A stretch of DNA of 15,499 nucleotides, taken from Candidatus Schekmanbacteria bacterium (GTDB lineage Bacteria > CSSED10-310 > JACPHN01). Each line of letters begins with the position of its first letter. Position 1 is the stretch's first letter. Under the pieces are notes generated by a model. It was given only the letters and a program-made list of their open reading frames with translations, was not told where the DNA came from and searched no databases. The translations under genes and the position numbers were made by a program. The stretch is taken from assembly GCA_016188575.1 (NCBI GenBank), contig JACPHN010000073.1, forward strand, positions 1 through 15,499, in the 5' to 3' direction. Below, in pieces: positions 1 through 6,962 of this stretch.

Positions 1-497
1 GACCCGGAGCCGGTGCTCGCGGGGATCGTCGAGCGGTGCGTGACGCGGATTCGCCACATATGCTGTGGCGGCGCACGGCTCGGGATTCAAGGCAGCAGGC
101 CTCTCGGGGCCATCGGCAGGATAGGTCCCAATCCCCGGACCCGGCACGCCACAGGACGCTCGGAGAAACGACCACGAAGGACACGAAGGTTTTCCTCGTG
201 TCCTTCGTGGTCGTGGACATTCCTGGCCATCGCGGCTCGCACTGCGCCACCGGCGACTCGCGCCAGCGCTCAACGAGAATTTGCGCTCATCGCGCCGGAC
301 CTCTCGCGCGTCGTCTAGGTTGCGCTCGCCATGCCGCTTTCACCCCTGCACGCGCCGATTCTCCCGACGCACTTCCGGCCAAGTCTCGCCCACGCCCGCG
401 TCACCTGTGCCTGAGGCTCAGCCGCTAGCGGGCGGAGGGACCGAGAGGGCGCCGTCGCGTCGATGCCGAACAGGCGGTAGATTCAGGATAGCGACGC
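1..497. other. Gene-free left end
   Basis: I see no convincing gene here. Frames are open on the plus strand, but their translations are Arg/Pro/Ser-rich, fit no family I know and have no ribosome-binding site, as expected of shadow frames in GC-rich DNA. The stretch lies downstream of the radical SAM gene, whose minus-strand stop is at 498-500. It contains the palindrome at 168-214 and a 10-bp perfect palindrome CCGCTAGCGG at 422-431. No T-tract follows either, so a rho-independent terminator for the operon is not evident. A protein tail could enter at the very left edge, but no frame there is persuasive. Confidence 0.6.
168..214. repeat. Palindrome of 9-nt modules
   Basis: The left arm (168-189) reads ACGACCACGAAGG followed by ACACGAAGG. 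The right arm (194-214) is its reverse complement apart from one unpaired base, with a 4-nt T-rich loop. Each arm is built from about two 9-nt steps, ACCACGAAG then GACACGAAG. The hairpin would have about 20 base pairs. The arms resemble the three-module inverted repeats flanking the GxxExxY pseudogene at 14119-14145 and 14553-14579. It is probably a dispersed non-coding repeat. Confidence 0.75.
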
Positions 498-1949
498 CTA
501 GGCGGGGCGCGTCTTGCGCTCCTGCCAGAGGTAGGAGACGAAGTTAGCGGCGCCGCGCACCTTTCGATACAGGTCCTTGGGGTCGCGCGTGCTCATGAGA
601 AAGCTCACCATATAAGACGGCCGGAAATAGAACCGGCGCAGTCCCTTGTCAACGTGCTGTTCGACCTCCTCGCGCGTCAGCCCCGGGTAGTCCACTACCG
701 CTCGCTGTTCGCCACCATCGAGCCACTCGTCCCAGCGCTTGGCGCGAATCAATCCCTCCCTCTTCATCTGCTCGAAGTACGCCGTCCCAGGATACGGAAC
801 GGCGGCGGTGAACTGCACCGTGTTGAGGCCGAGCGAGCACGCAAAATCGATCGTCTTGTTCATCGACTCCCGAGTTTCCCCGGGAAGGCCGAGAACGAAG
901 CAGCCGTGGATGACCAGCCCGGCGCGGCGCGTGGCCTCCATGAAGCGTCGGGATTCGTCGACATCGAGATGTTTGTTGATATTGCGCAAGACGGTCTGGT
1001 CCCCAGATTCGAAGCCGACCAGAATCTCGCGGCACCCGGCGCGCTTCATCGCCTTGTACAGTTGGTAGTCGCCGCCGTCGACGCGACCGTTCACGCTCCA
1101 GGTAATTTTCAGATCGCGCGCGTGAATCTCCTCGCACAAGGAAAGCGCGCGCTCGCGATCCGCGGTGAAGGCGTCGTCTTCAAAGAAAAACTCCCCCGTC
1201 TGCGCTACCTGCGGGCACAGCTCGATGTCGCGCTCGATCTCTTCGATCACGTTTTTCGGCGAGCGCATACGGAACCGGTGGCCGTGCATGACTTGTGGCC
1301 AGATACAAAACGAGCACCCAAACGTGCAACCGCGGCCGCTGATGATGTCGATATAAGGATGCAGCTTGCCGCCATCGAAGTAGCGCATCAGGTCCAGATG
1401 GTGCCACGCCGGAAAAGGGAGCTCGTCGAGGTTCTGAACAAACGGCCGGGGCCCGTTGTGAACCACGTTACCTTCCTGGTCGCGATAACTGATGCCGAGA
1501 ATGGTCCGGTAATCCCCTGCGGCCGTTACGACATCGCGCACCGTGTAATCATACTCACCCCGGCACACCACATCTACGGCCCCGCCAGCATCCTTGAGCA
1601 CCTCCTCGGGAACCGCCGAGGCGTGCGGTCCGACCATGATGACGAGCTTGGCGCCATGGTTCTTGGCAATCTCCGCACAATGAATGTCCGAGTAGATCGA
1701 CGGCGTGGTGGCATCGAGCACCACCGCTTCCGCCTCGCGCTCCTTGACCAGCGGCCCGAGCCTGTCGATACCCCACTCTCTTGCGGGGAAATCGTAAAGC
1801 TCCGCGGGAATCCCGTCCCGCTCCAGTACCGCGGTCGCGTAGGCAAGCCAATCCGGCGCCCGCAGGACTCGCCCACGCGTCCGCGCCGCCCACCGCTGGG
1901 TGCGACAGAAATCGTCAACGAATGGTTCGTTGATGACCAGTGTTTTCAT
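498..1949 (-). CDS. B12-domain radical SAM enzyme
   Basis: A 483-residue protein. The N-terminal part (about 1-150) has the fold pattern of a cobalamin-binding domain, with hydrophobic strands such as AEAVVLDATTP and AKLVIMVGPHAS, but I see no DxHxxG motif, so base-off/His-on B12 binding is doubtful. The radical SAM core follows, with the [4Fe-4S] motif CTFGCSFC (C208, C212, C215). Further on are EFFFEDDAFT, the strand segment REILVGFESG, and VLGLPGETRES. The family does radical chemistry (methylation, ring or C-C bond formation); the substrate here is unknown. The ATG lies 3 nt after the GT2 stop, and a GAGG site overlaps that stop, so the two genes are probably translationally coupled. The pairing suggests action on a lipid-linked sugar or lipid. 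HpnJ-type hopanoid enzymes have a similar layout, but no hopanoid gene is nearby and the N-terminus differs. Confidence 0.88.
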   Translation of the reverse strand: MKTLVINEPFVDDFCRTQRWAARTRGRVLRAPDWLAYATAVLERDGIPAELYDFPAREWGIDRLGPLVKEREAEAVVLDATTPSIYSDIHCAEIAKNHGAKLVIMVGPHASAVPEEVLKDAGGAVDVVCRGEYDYTVRDVVTAAGDYRTILGISYRDQEGNVVHNGPRPFVQNLDELPFPAWHHLDLMRYFDGGKLHPYIDIISGRGCTFGCSFCIWPQVMHGHRFRMRSPKNVIEEIERDIELCPQVAQTGEFFFEDDAFTADRERALSLCEEIHARDLKITWSVNGRVDGGDYQLYKAMKRAGCREILVGFESGDQTVLRNINKHLDVDESRRFMEATRRAGLVIHGCFVLGLPGETRESMNKTIDFACSLGLNTVQFTAAVPYPGTAYFEQMKREGLIRAKRWDEWLDGGEQRAVVDYPGLTREEVEQHVDKGLRRFYFRPSYMVSFLMSTRDPKDLYRKVRGAANFVSYLWQERKTRPA

Positions 1950-1952
1950 TTA

Positions 1953-3146
1953 TCAATCCTCTACAGGAAGTGCGTTCTGTAAGAAGCTCAGAAGAAAGGC
2001 ACTGAACGCCGTTTGTACTCCCAGCACCGTCAAGGTGAGCCCCATGACCGCCATGCGGACCTCATCGAGAGACCCGAAATTGGTTGCCACCCACTTTACG
2101 AGCACAAAGGAGTTGGCGGCAACGCCGAGTACAAACAGGACGCCGGCCACCTTGAGCCCGCGCTCCAGGGTGAAGTGCGCCAGGAAACCCCGGATCAACG
2201 GATCCCCCCTAAATGGGCCGTGGACGCGAAAGTAGGCCTTGGCGAACAGGCCGAGCGAAATGATCTGGTATCCGAGAATCGCCAACATGCTGGCGAGAAT
2301 CATGAAATGGTAGTCGTACGCGTGCCCGCCCACCTGTAGCGGCCCGCCGAGAAGAGCCAGAAGCATGACGAGGCCGATCGCAACCAGCGACGCTCCCGGC
2401 AGCAGGTACAGATGAGTCGGGCTGAACATGAGCATGTAGCGAAGATGGCGCCAGCCGTCACTAAAGGATTGCAGCTTGCTTTGTCCTTTCCGCGGATGGT
2501 AGCGAATCGGCACCTCGTCTATGGCGAGGCCGGCCTTGCCAGCATTGATTACCATTTCCGAGGCGTACTCCATCCCGGGGCAACGCAGGTGCATGCGGTC
2601 GTATGCCTCGCGCGTAAACGCGCGAAAGCCGCACTGGGTGTCGGACACCGAAGTGCGGTACAACTGGCGCAGAAAACCGGAGAGAACTGGGTTGCCCACG
2701 TACCGGTGCAACCATGGCATGGCTCCGGGCTCGATGTCGCCCTTGAGCCGGCTCCCCATCGCGAGGTCGTTACCTTCGCGCAGCAGTCCAATCAGCGCCG
2801 GAATGTCCCCGAAATCGTAGCTTCCATCGCTGTCGACCATGACGATCCACCTACCGCGCGCCGCGGCAATGGCGGCGTGGTAGGCGCACCCATAACCGCG
2901 GCGCTCAGCGCGCACGAGCTTCACGCCGCGCTTGAGGGCGATTTCCACCGAGCCATCCGTTGAGCCATTGTCTCCGACGACGATCTCGAACGTCTCTCCG
3001 AGCGCGACAAGTGCTTTGCGGGCCTGATCAATGCACCACGGCAGCGCCTCTGCCTCGTTCAGGCAGGGCATGACCAGACTGATCGTCGGCCCGGCCTCGG
3101 CGTCGTATTGCTCAAGTGGCGTCAAGGCAACGCTATGCGTAGTCAC
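1953..3146 (-). CDS. Membrane-anchored GT2 glycosyltransferase
   Basis: A 397-residue protein if begun at the GTG at 3144-3146, which has an AAAGGA ribosome-binding site about 10 nt upstream. The frame is open to 3251, but that extension is Gly/Ser/Arg-rich and overlaps a candidate promoter. The GT-A domain (about 20-235) carries SLVMPCLNEAE, VGDNGSTDG, the metal-binding DSD of VDSDGSYDF (D105, D107), MGSRLKGDIEPG, DTQCGFRAF and RKGQSK. This matches the dolichol-/polyprenyl-phosphate glycosyltransferase type, which puts one sugar from an NDP-sugar onto a polyprenyl phosphate at the inner membrane. The C-terminus has about four membrane segments (near 250-268, 281-302, 333-352 and 366-389). 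It is followed at once by the radical SAM gene, suggesting one pathway. The sugar and acceptor cannot be read from the sequence. Confidence 0.88.
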   Translation of the reverse strand: MTTHSVALTPLEQYDAEAGPTISLVMPCLNEAEALPWCIDQARKALVALGETFEIVVGDNGSTDGSVEIALKRGVKLVRAERRGYGCAYHAAIAAARGRWIVMVDSDGSYDFGDIPALIGLLREGNDLAMGSRLKGDIEPGAMPWLHRYVGNPVLSGFLRQLYRTSVSDTQCGFRAFTREAYDRMHLRCPGMEYASEMVINAGKAGLAIDEVPIRYHPRKGQSKLQSFSDGWRHLRYMLMFSPTHLYLLPGASLVAIGLVMLLALLGGPLQVGGHAYDYHFMILASMLAILGYQIISLGLFAKAYFRVHGPFRGDPLIRGFLAHFTLERGLKVAGVLFVLGVAANSFVLVKWVATNFGSLDEVRMAVMGLTLTVLGVQTAFSAFLLSFLQNALPVED

Positions 3147-3198
3147 GCCGTCGGTTTCCTTTCGAGAGCGGCAATTAGCGCGTGAGACTCCCCCTACA

Positions 3199-3227
3199 GT
3201 TATAGTCGGCGCGGTCCCCCCATACAA
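3199..3227 (-). promoter_or_regulatory. Candidate sigma70 promoter for GT2-radical SAM unit
   Basis: On the minus strand TTGTAT (3222-3227) is followed by exactly 17 bases and TATAAC (3199-3204). The -10 box matches the consensus at 5 of 6 bases, the -35 box only at 3 of 6. Transcription would begin near 3192, about 46 nt before the GTG start of the GT2 gene. The 335-base gap to the preceding gene also argues for a separate promoter. Confidence 0.4.
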
Positions 3228-3337
3228 GGCCGGTGAGCCTCCTGAATCCACCGCCGGTTCGACCGCAAGCTGAGCGGAAAGCGCATCAAGAACGCCCCCA
3301 ACTTACCTTCCCCGCAAGCGGGGGGAGGGACGGACTT

Positions 3338-3481
3338 TCAAGGGTAGGTATTTGCAGGGCAGCGCTTGGCCACGGCGTTGTCATGGACCTGGGCCTGACC
3401 GTAGCCTTCGCCCTTGGCGTAGAGCGCGTCGAGCCAACGCCACCAACGGCAGCGGGCGGGTCTCCTTCGCCGCAGGCTCCG
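3338..3481 (-). pseudogene. Possible Sel1-like coding remnant
   Basis: Directly after the TGA of the PHA-type regulator (3482-3484), the same frame continues for 47 codons to a TGA at 3338-3340 with no start codon of its own. Its later part reads WLDALYAKGEGYGQAQVHDN, which resembles the Sel1-type repeat pattern (LGxLYxxGxGVxxD). It could be a fragment of a lost gene, a dispersed intergenic repeat that happens to be open, or chance. I saw no evidence that it is expressed. Confidence 0.25.
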
Positions 3482-4069
3482 TCAATCTCCTCCGGTCAGT
3501 GCCTGCAACTGCTCGCTAAGCTCCACCAGACGCGCTTCCAGGTGCTCGACGCGCTCCTCGAGGCGCTCGAGCTCCGTAGCGGACGAGATATGGACGGTTC
3601 CGAGCGCCTGCTGCACCCGCTCCTCGAACTTCGACTCGAGATATTGCCGCCCTTGTCCAAAGCGGCCTACCATTTCCTTGAACAGCTTTCTCGCTTCTTC
3701 GTCTGTCAACTGCCCGCGCTCCACCAGCCTTCGAAAAAGGCGGTCGATCTCCGCTTCTGCATAACTGATTGCATCTGCGCCGGCTCCTAGCGATTTTCGA
3801 ACATATTCCATGAACGATCCAGAGCCTTTGTGAATGAGCTCTTTTAGCTCTGGGATCGGAAGTAAATTCTTCTTTTTCTTCTCTTGCTCGAGAACGACCT
3901 GGGCCAGTGTCTGGCGACTCAGATCTTCACCGGATTCGTTATCAATTACCTTAATTTCTACCTGTGACTGTATAAGATTCGCAATATCGTCGAGAGTAAT
4001 GTATCTACTCTCCACAGTATCATATAATTTCCGGTTCGAATATTTCTTTATGATACGAGCTTCCGCCAT
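3482..4069 (-). CDS. PHA-accumulation regulator / phasin-like protein
   Basis: A 195-residue protein. The ATG at 4067-4069 is preferred because AAAGGAGA lies about 11 nt upstream; the upstream frame to 4111 would overlap the promoter. Residues about 5-65 form a PHB/PHA-accumulation regulator DNA-binding domain (PF07879 type), recognised by IIKKYSNRKLYDT, SRYITLDDIANLI and VIDNESGEDLS. In PhaR proteins this domain binds DNA and links phasin expression to polyhydroxyalkanoate granules. The rest is charged and helical (SFMEYVRKSLG, LFRRLVERGQLTDEE), resembling granule-associated phasin-type proteins, and ends in a probable coiled coil (about 160-190). No membrane segment is seen. It has its own promoter, between a polysaccharide operon and a GT2 unit, so its job may not be PHA storage. 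The 5' part is unusually AT-rich. Domain call firm, biological role open. Confidence 0.85.
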   Translation of the reverse strand: MAEARIIKKYSNRKLYDTVESRYITLDDIANLIQSQVEIKVIDNESGEDLSRQTLAQVVLEQEKKKKNLLPIPELKELIHKGSGSFMEYVRKSLGAGADAISYAEAEIDRLFRRLVERGQLTDEEARKLFKEMVGRFGQGRQYLESKFEERVQQALGTVHISSATELERLEERVEHLEARLVELSEQLQALTGGD

Positions 4070-4100
4070 GGCCCTTGTATCTCCTTTCGGTAAGCGCGCG

Positions 4101-4129
4101 AGTATAGGCACAGATTCCAGTCAAGTCAA
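4101..4129 (-). promoter_or_regulatory. Strong sigma70-like promoter for PHA-type regulator
   Basis: On the minus strand TTGACT (4124-4129), a 17-base spacer and TATACT (4101-4106) each differ from the consensus boxes by one base. The -35 box overlaps the stop codon of the UDP-glucose dehydrogenase gene (4126-4128). Transcription would start near 4094, leaving a leader of about 25 nt that contains the AAAGGAGA ribosome-binding site. The regulator is thus probably transcribed on its own as well as by read-through. Confidence 0.65.
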
Positions 4130-5481
4130 GGCAGGGCGGCGGCGTCGATACTCTCCACCCCGAGCGCGATCTCGGGGGGGGGAAGGATCGCGGGACGGCC
4201 GATAGAGTGGTATTCGAAGCCGAGTTTCCGCAGACGTTCCGGCTCGTAGACGTTGCGGCCGTCGAAAATCAGCGGACGGCGCATGGCGGCGCGGACGAGG
4301 TCGAACCTGAGGAAGCGGAACTCGTTCCATTCGGTGATCAGCGCGATGGCGTCGGCGCCCTGGACGGCGGCGTACGCGCTGTCGACATAGTTCATTTCGG
4401 GGAGGATCGCGCGCGCGCGCGGGATCGCCACCGGATCGTACGCGCGGACCTGGGCACCCGAGCTGACGAGCAGGCGAATGACTTCAAGGCTCTTCGCCTC
4501 GCGCACATCGTCCGTCTGAGGCTTGAATGCCAGGCCCAAGATCCCGACGACCTTGCCGTCCAACGTCCCGAGCACTTGCCGCATGCGCTCCACGAAGCGA
4601 CGAGCCCGCGAGCGGTTGATCTCGACGACGGCACTCAGCAGCTCGAGGTTTACGCCGAAGGCAGCGGCCGTGTGAATCAGCGACTCGGTGTCCTTGGGAA
4701 AGCAGGAGCCGCCGTACCCGAGCCCGGGCTGCAGAAAGTGTGGCCCAATGCGCGAGTCATAGCCCATTCCCTTGACGACTTGCGAGATGTCGGCGCCGCA
4801 TGCCTCGCAGACATCGGCCATTGCATTGATGAAGCTGATGCGCATCGCCAGGTACGAGTTGGAGGCGTACTTGATGAGCTCGGCGCTCTGGACGTCCGTG
4901 ATCAGCATCGGCCGCTCCAGGCCCGCGTACAGCTCCAACAGGGTCATGGCCACCTGGTGATTGGGTGCACCGATGACGATCCGATCCGGCTGTAATGTAT
5001 CCGCGATGGCGGAGCCTTCGCGTAGGAATTCAGGGTTGGAAACGACGTCGAAATCGACGTTGCGCTTCTTGTTGGTCGCAATGATCCGCCGCACGAAATC
5101 GCCCGTGCCGACGGGGACCGTGCTCTTGTTGACGATGATCTTGTACTTGTTGATGTGTTTGGCGATTCCCCTGGCGACCTCTTCGACCGCCGAGAGATCC
5201 GTCTTCCCATTCGGCAACGGCGGCGTGTTCACTGCGATGAAGATGACGTCGGAGCGAACCACGGCAGCGGCCAGATCGGTACTGAAGTCGAGGCGTCCAT
5301 CCTCCATGTTGCGCAAGACGATTTCTTCCAGGCCCGGCTCGTAAATAGGCATACGGCCCGCCTTGAGCCCGTCGATCTTGCTCTGATCCACATCCACGCA
5401 GACGACATCATTCCCGAGATCCGAGAAAGCCGCCCCGGTTACGAGGCCGACATAGCCGACGCCGACAACAGCGATGTACAT
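4126..5481 (-). CDS. ugd: UDP-glucose 6-dehydrogenase
   Basis: A 451-residue cytosolic enzyme, normal length for the family. It oxidises UDP-glucose to UDP-glucuronate with two NAD+, supplying acidic sugar for capsule or exopolysaccharide. The N-terminal Rossmann motif is VVGVGYVGLVTG. NPEFLREGSA (about 149-158), the active-site lysine region ELIKYASN (K204) and the catalytic cysteine in GYGGSCFPKD (C260) are all present, as is the C-terminal GLAFKPQTDDVREA. The chosen ATG is at 5479-5481, with an AGGTG site just before it that overlaps the preceding stop; a TTG two codons earlier is possible. The gene starts 10 nt after the sugar transferase stop, so it belongs to the same operon. The last 20 or so residues are variable tail. 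Related enzymes act on UDP-ManNAc or GDP-mannose, but the motif set best fits UDP-glucose. Confidence 0.95.
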   Translation of the reverse strand: MYIAVVGVGYVGLVTGAAFSDLGNDVVCVDVDQSKIDGLKAGRMPIYEPGLEEIVLRNMEDGRLDFSTDLAAAVVRSDVIFIAVNTPPLPNGKTDLSAVEEVARGIAKHINKYKIIVNKSTVPVGTGDFVRRIIATNKKRNVDFDVVSNPEFLREGSAIADTLQPDRIVIGAPNHQVAMTLLELYAGLERPMLITDVQSAELIKYASNSYLAMRISFINAMADVCEACGADISQVVKGMGYDSRIGPHFLQPGLGYGGSCFPKDTESLIHTAAAFGVNLELLSAVVEINRSRARRFVERMRQVLGTLDGKVVGILGLAFKPQTDDVREAKSLEVIRLLVSSGAQVRAYDPVAIPRARAILPEMNYVDSAYAAVQGADAIALITEWNEFRFLRFDLVRAAMRRPLIFDGRNVYEPERLRKLGFEYHSIGRPAILPPPEIALGVESIDAAALP

Positions 5482-5491
5482 GCGCAAGCAC

Positions 5492-6907
5492 CTATACTGC
5501 GTTCTTGTGAAGTGTAAAAAAGGTTAGAAAGATGATGTAGACATCGAATAGCAACGACCAGTTGCGGATGTAGAACAAATCGTACTCGAGGCGCTTTTCG
5601 AGACAGGTATTGCCGCGAAGACCGTTGACCTGCGCCCAGCCCGTCATTCCGCTTTTCACCTGATGGCGAATCATGTAGTTGGGAATATCTTGCTTGAATT
5701 CCATAACGAAGGGCGGACGTTCGGGGCGTGGTCCAACCAGTGACATTTCGCCCTTGAGGACGTTGAGCAGTTGTGGGAGCTCGTCGAGGCTGAGGCTGCG
5801 CAGGACGCGGCCGACTCGAGTCACGCGCGGGTCGCCGGCCCTGGCGAACACGGGACCCGTGTGTTCCTCGGCGTCCGTGTGCATCGAGCGGAATTTGAAA
5901 ATCATGAATCGCCGCCGATCGAGCCCCATGCGTTCCTGGCGGTAAAACACAGGGCCCCGCGAATCGAGCTTGATCAGCGCGATGATCAACGCAAGCAGGG
6001 GAGCCAGCCCGATGATCGCCAGTGCCGCCAGCGCGATGTCCATGATCCGCTTGACCATGCTGTTCCAACCGCGCAGAGGCGTCTGGGTGAGATTGATCAC
6101 CGGAATACCGTCGAAATCTTCGATGCCGGCCTGAAACGTGATGTACTGCATCAGGTCGGGTATGACTTTGACCTGGACGCCCTCTTGGCGGATGTCGCCG
6201 AGGACTTTGAGGAACCGGCGATATGCCGAAAGCGGTAGCGCGATGTAGAGCTGGTCGACGCGATAGGCGCCAAGCAGGCGCACGACATCATCGAGCGTTC
6301 CCATGACGCGGGCTCCAAGGAGCTCTCTGCCGATCTTGCTCGGATCGTCGTCAACCCAGCCTACGAGCTTCAGGCCGACCTCGGGATGGTGTTGCAGCTT
6401 CTCGGCGAAACGCCTGCCTAGCTCGCCGGCACCGGCGATCATGATGTGCCGCAAATTGAAACCTCGCCGCCGCATTTCGCGAAGGAGGCTGCGCAACGTC
6501 AGGCGCGACAGGCACACCAGGAGGAAATCAATGACGAAAAAGCTCACGGCCACGGCCCGCGAATACGTGATGTCGCGGTAGAAGAACGAGACGCCGATCA
6601 GCACGAGGCCACCCATGAGAATGGCGTTGAAGACCGCGTAGATTTCTTCGACGGTCGAGCGGCCGCGCCGAGGGTGGTAGAGGCCGTTGAAGTGAAAGCA
6701 TGGGAGCCACACCGCGGCGATGATTACCGCCACAACGGGATTGAGAAAGTGCGACAGCGGTGGGAGGCCGTGCTCGACTGGAAAGAGCGAGACGAACTGG
6801 TCCGAATAGAATCGCGCATAATACGCAAGCGCCAGGGCCGCGTAGGTCATGCCCAGATCGAGCAGTCCCAGCACCGTGACCATAAACCGATGATGCTTCT
6901 TCAACAT
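5492..6907 (-). CDS. Polyprenyl-phosphate sugar-1-phosphate transferase
   Basis: A 471-residue inner-membrane enzyme that starts exopolysaccharide repeat synthesis by moving a sugar-1-phosphate, often glucose-1-P or galactose-1-P, from UDP-sugar to undecaprenyl phosphate. Four N-terminal membrane segments lie within about 8-140. A Rossmann-like domain with [16 protein letters not shown] follows (about 154-275), then a hydrophobic segment (about 288-313). The catalytic domain has the signatures [32 protein letters not shown] (D375-E376 likely catalytic), GPRPE and [13 protein letters not shown]. Architecture and length match the WbaP/EpsE-like PGT family. The frame opens back to 7126 over the preceding GT4 gene, but the ATG at 6905-6907 begins the natural [11 protein letters not shown]-terminus 55 nt after that gene's stop. 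The Shine-Dalgarno site is weak. The sugar specificity is inferred only from family habit and the adjacent ugd. Confidence 0.92.
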   Translation of the reverse strand: MLKKHHRFMVTVLGLLDLGMTYAALALAYYARFYSDQFVSLFPVEHGLPPLSHFLNPVVAVIIAAVWLPCFHFNGLYHPRRGRSTVEEIYAVFNAILMGGLVLIGVSFFYRDITYSRAVAVSFFVIDFLLVCLSRLTLRSLLREMRRRGFNLRHIMIAGAGELGRRFAEKLQHHPEVGLKLVGWVDDDPSKIGRELLGARVMGTLDDVVRLLGAYRVDQLYIALPLSAYRRFLKVLGDIRQEGVQVKVIPDLMQYITFQAGIEDFDGIPVINLTQTPLRGWNSMVKRIMDIALAALAIIGLAPLLALIIALIKLDSRGPVFYRQERMGLDRRRFMIFKFRSMHTDAEEHTGPVFARAGDPRVTRVGRVLRSLSLDELPQLLNVLKGEMSLVGPRPERPPFVMEFKQDIPNYMIRHQVKSGMTGWAQVNGLRGNTCLEKRLEYDLFYIRNWSLLFDVYIIFLTFFTLHKNAV

Positions 6908-6962
6908 TCCGCCAACCGAATCCCCGTAGGTACTCTCGAAAAGTCGCTCGTGGACAGTACAG

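Larger units (their letters stand above)
3147..3481. other. Intergenic stretch between PHA-type regulator and GT2
   Basis: This 335-base stretch holds a candidate minus-strand promoter for the GT2 gene (3199-3227). It also has a small hairpin, CCCCG-CAAG-CGGGG, at 3310-3323 without a T-tract, in a setting (GGGGGAGGGA on one side) that recalls common dispersed intergenic repeats. The minus-strand frame continuing from the regulator stop stays open to a TGA at 3338-3340 and may be a coding remnant (described separately). I see no intact gene. Confidence 0.6.

Noticed and set aside
498-1949. Naming the radical SAM gene hpnJ
   Set aside because: Layout is similar, but the N-terminal sequence differs from what I know of HpnJ and no hopanoid genes are in the window.
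654-1982. Long plus-strand open frame opposite the radical SAM gene
   Set aside because: The minus strand has clear radical SAM motifs in the same region. The plus frame is an antisense shadow with no domain.
3310-3323. Rho-independent terminator of the PHA-type regulator
   Set aside because: The hairpin is small, about 160 nt beyond the stop, and has no T-tract on the minus strand.
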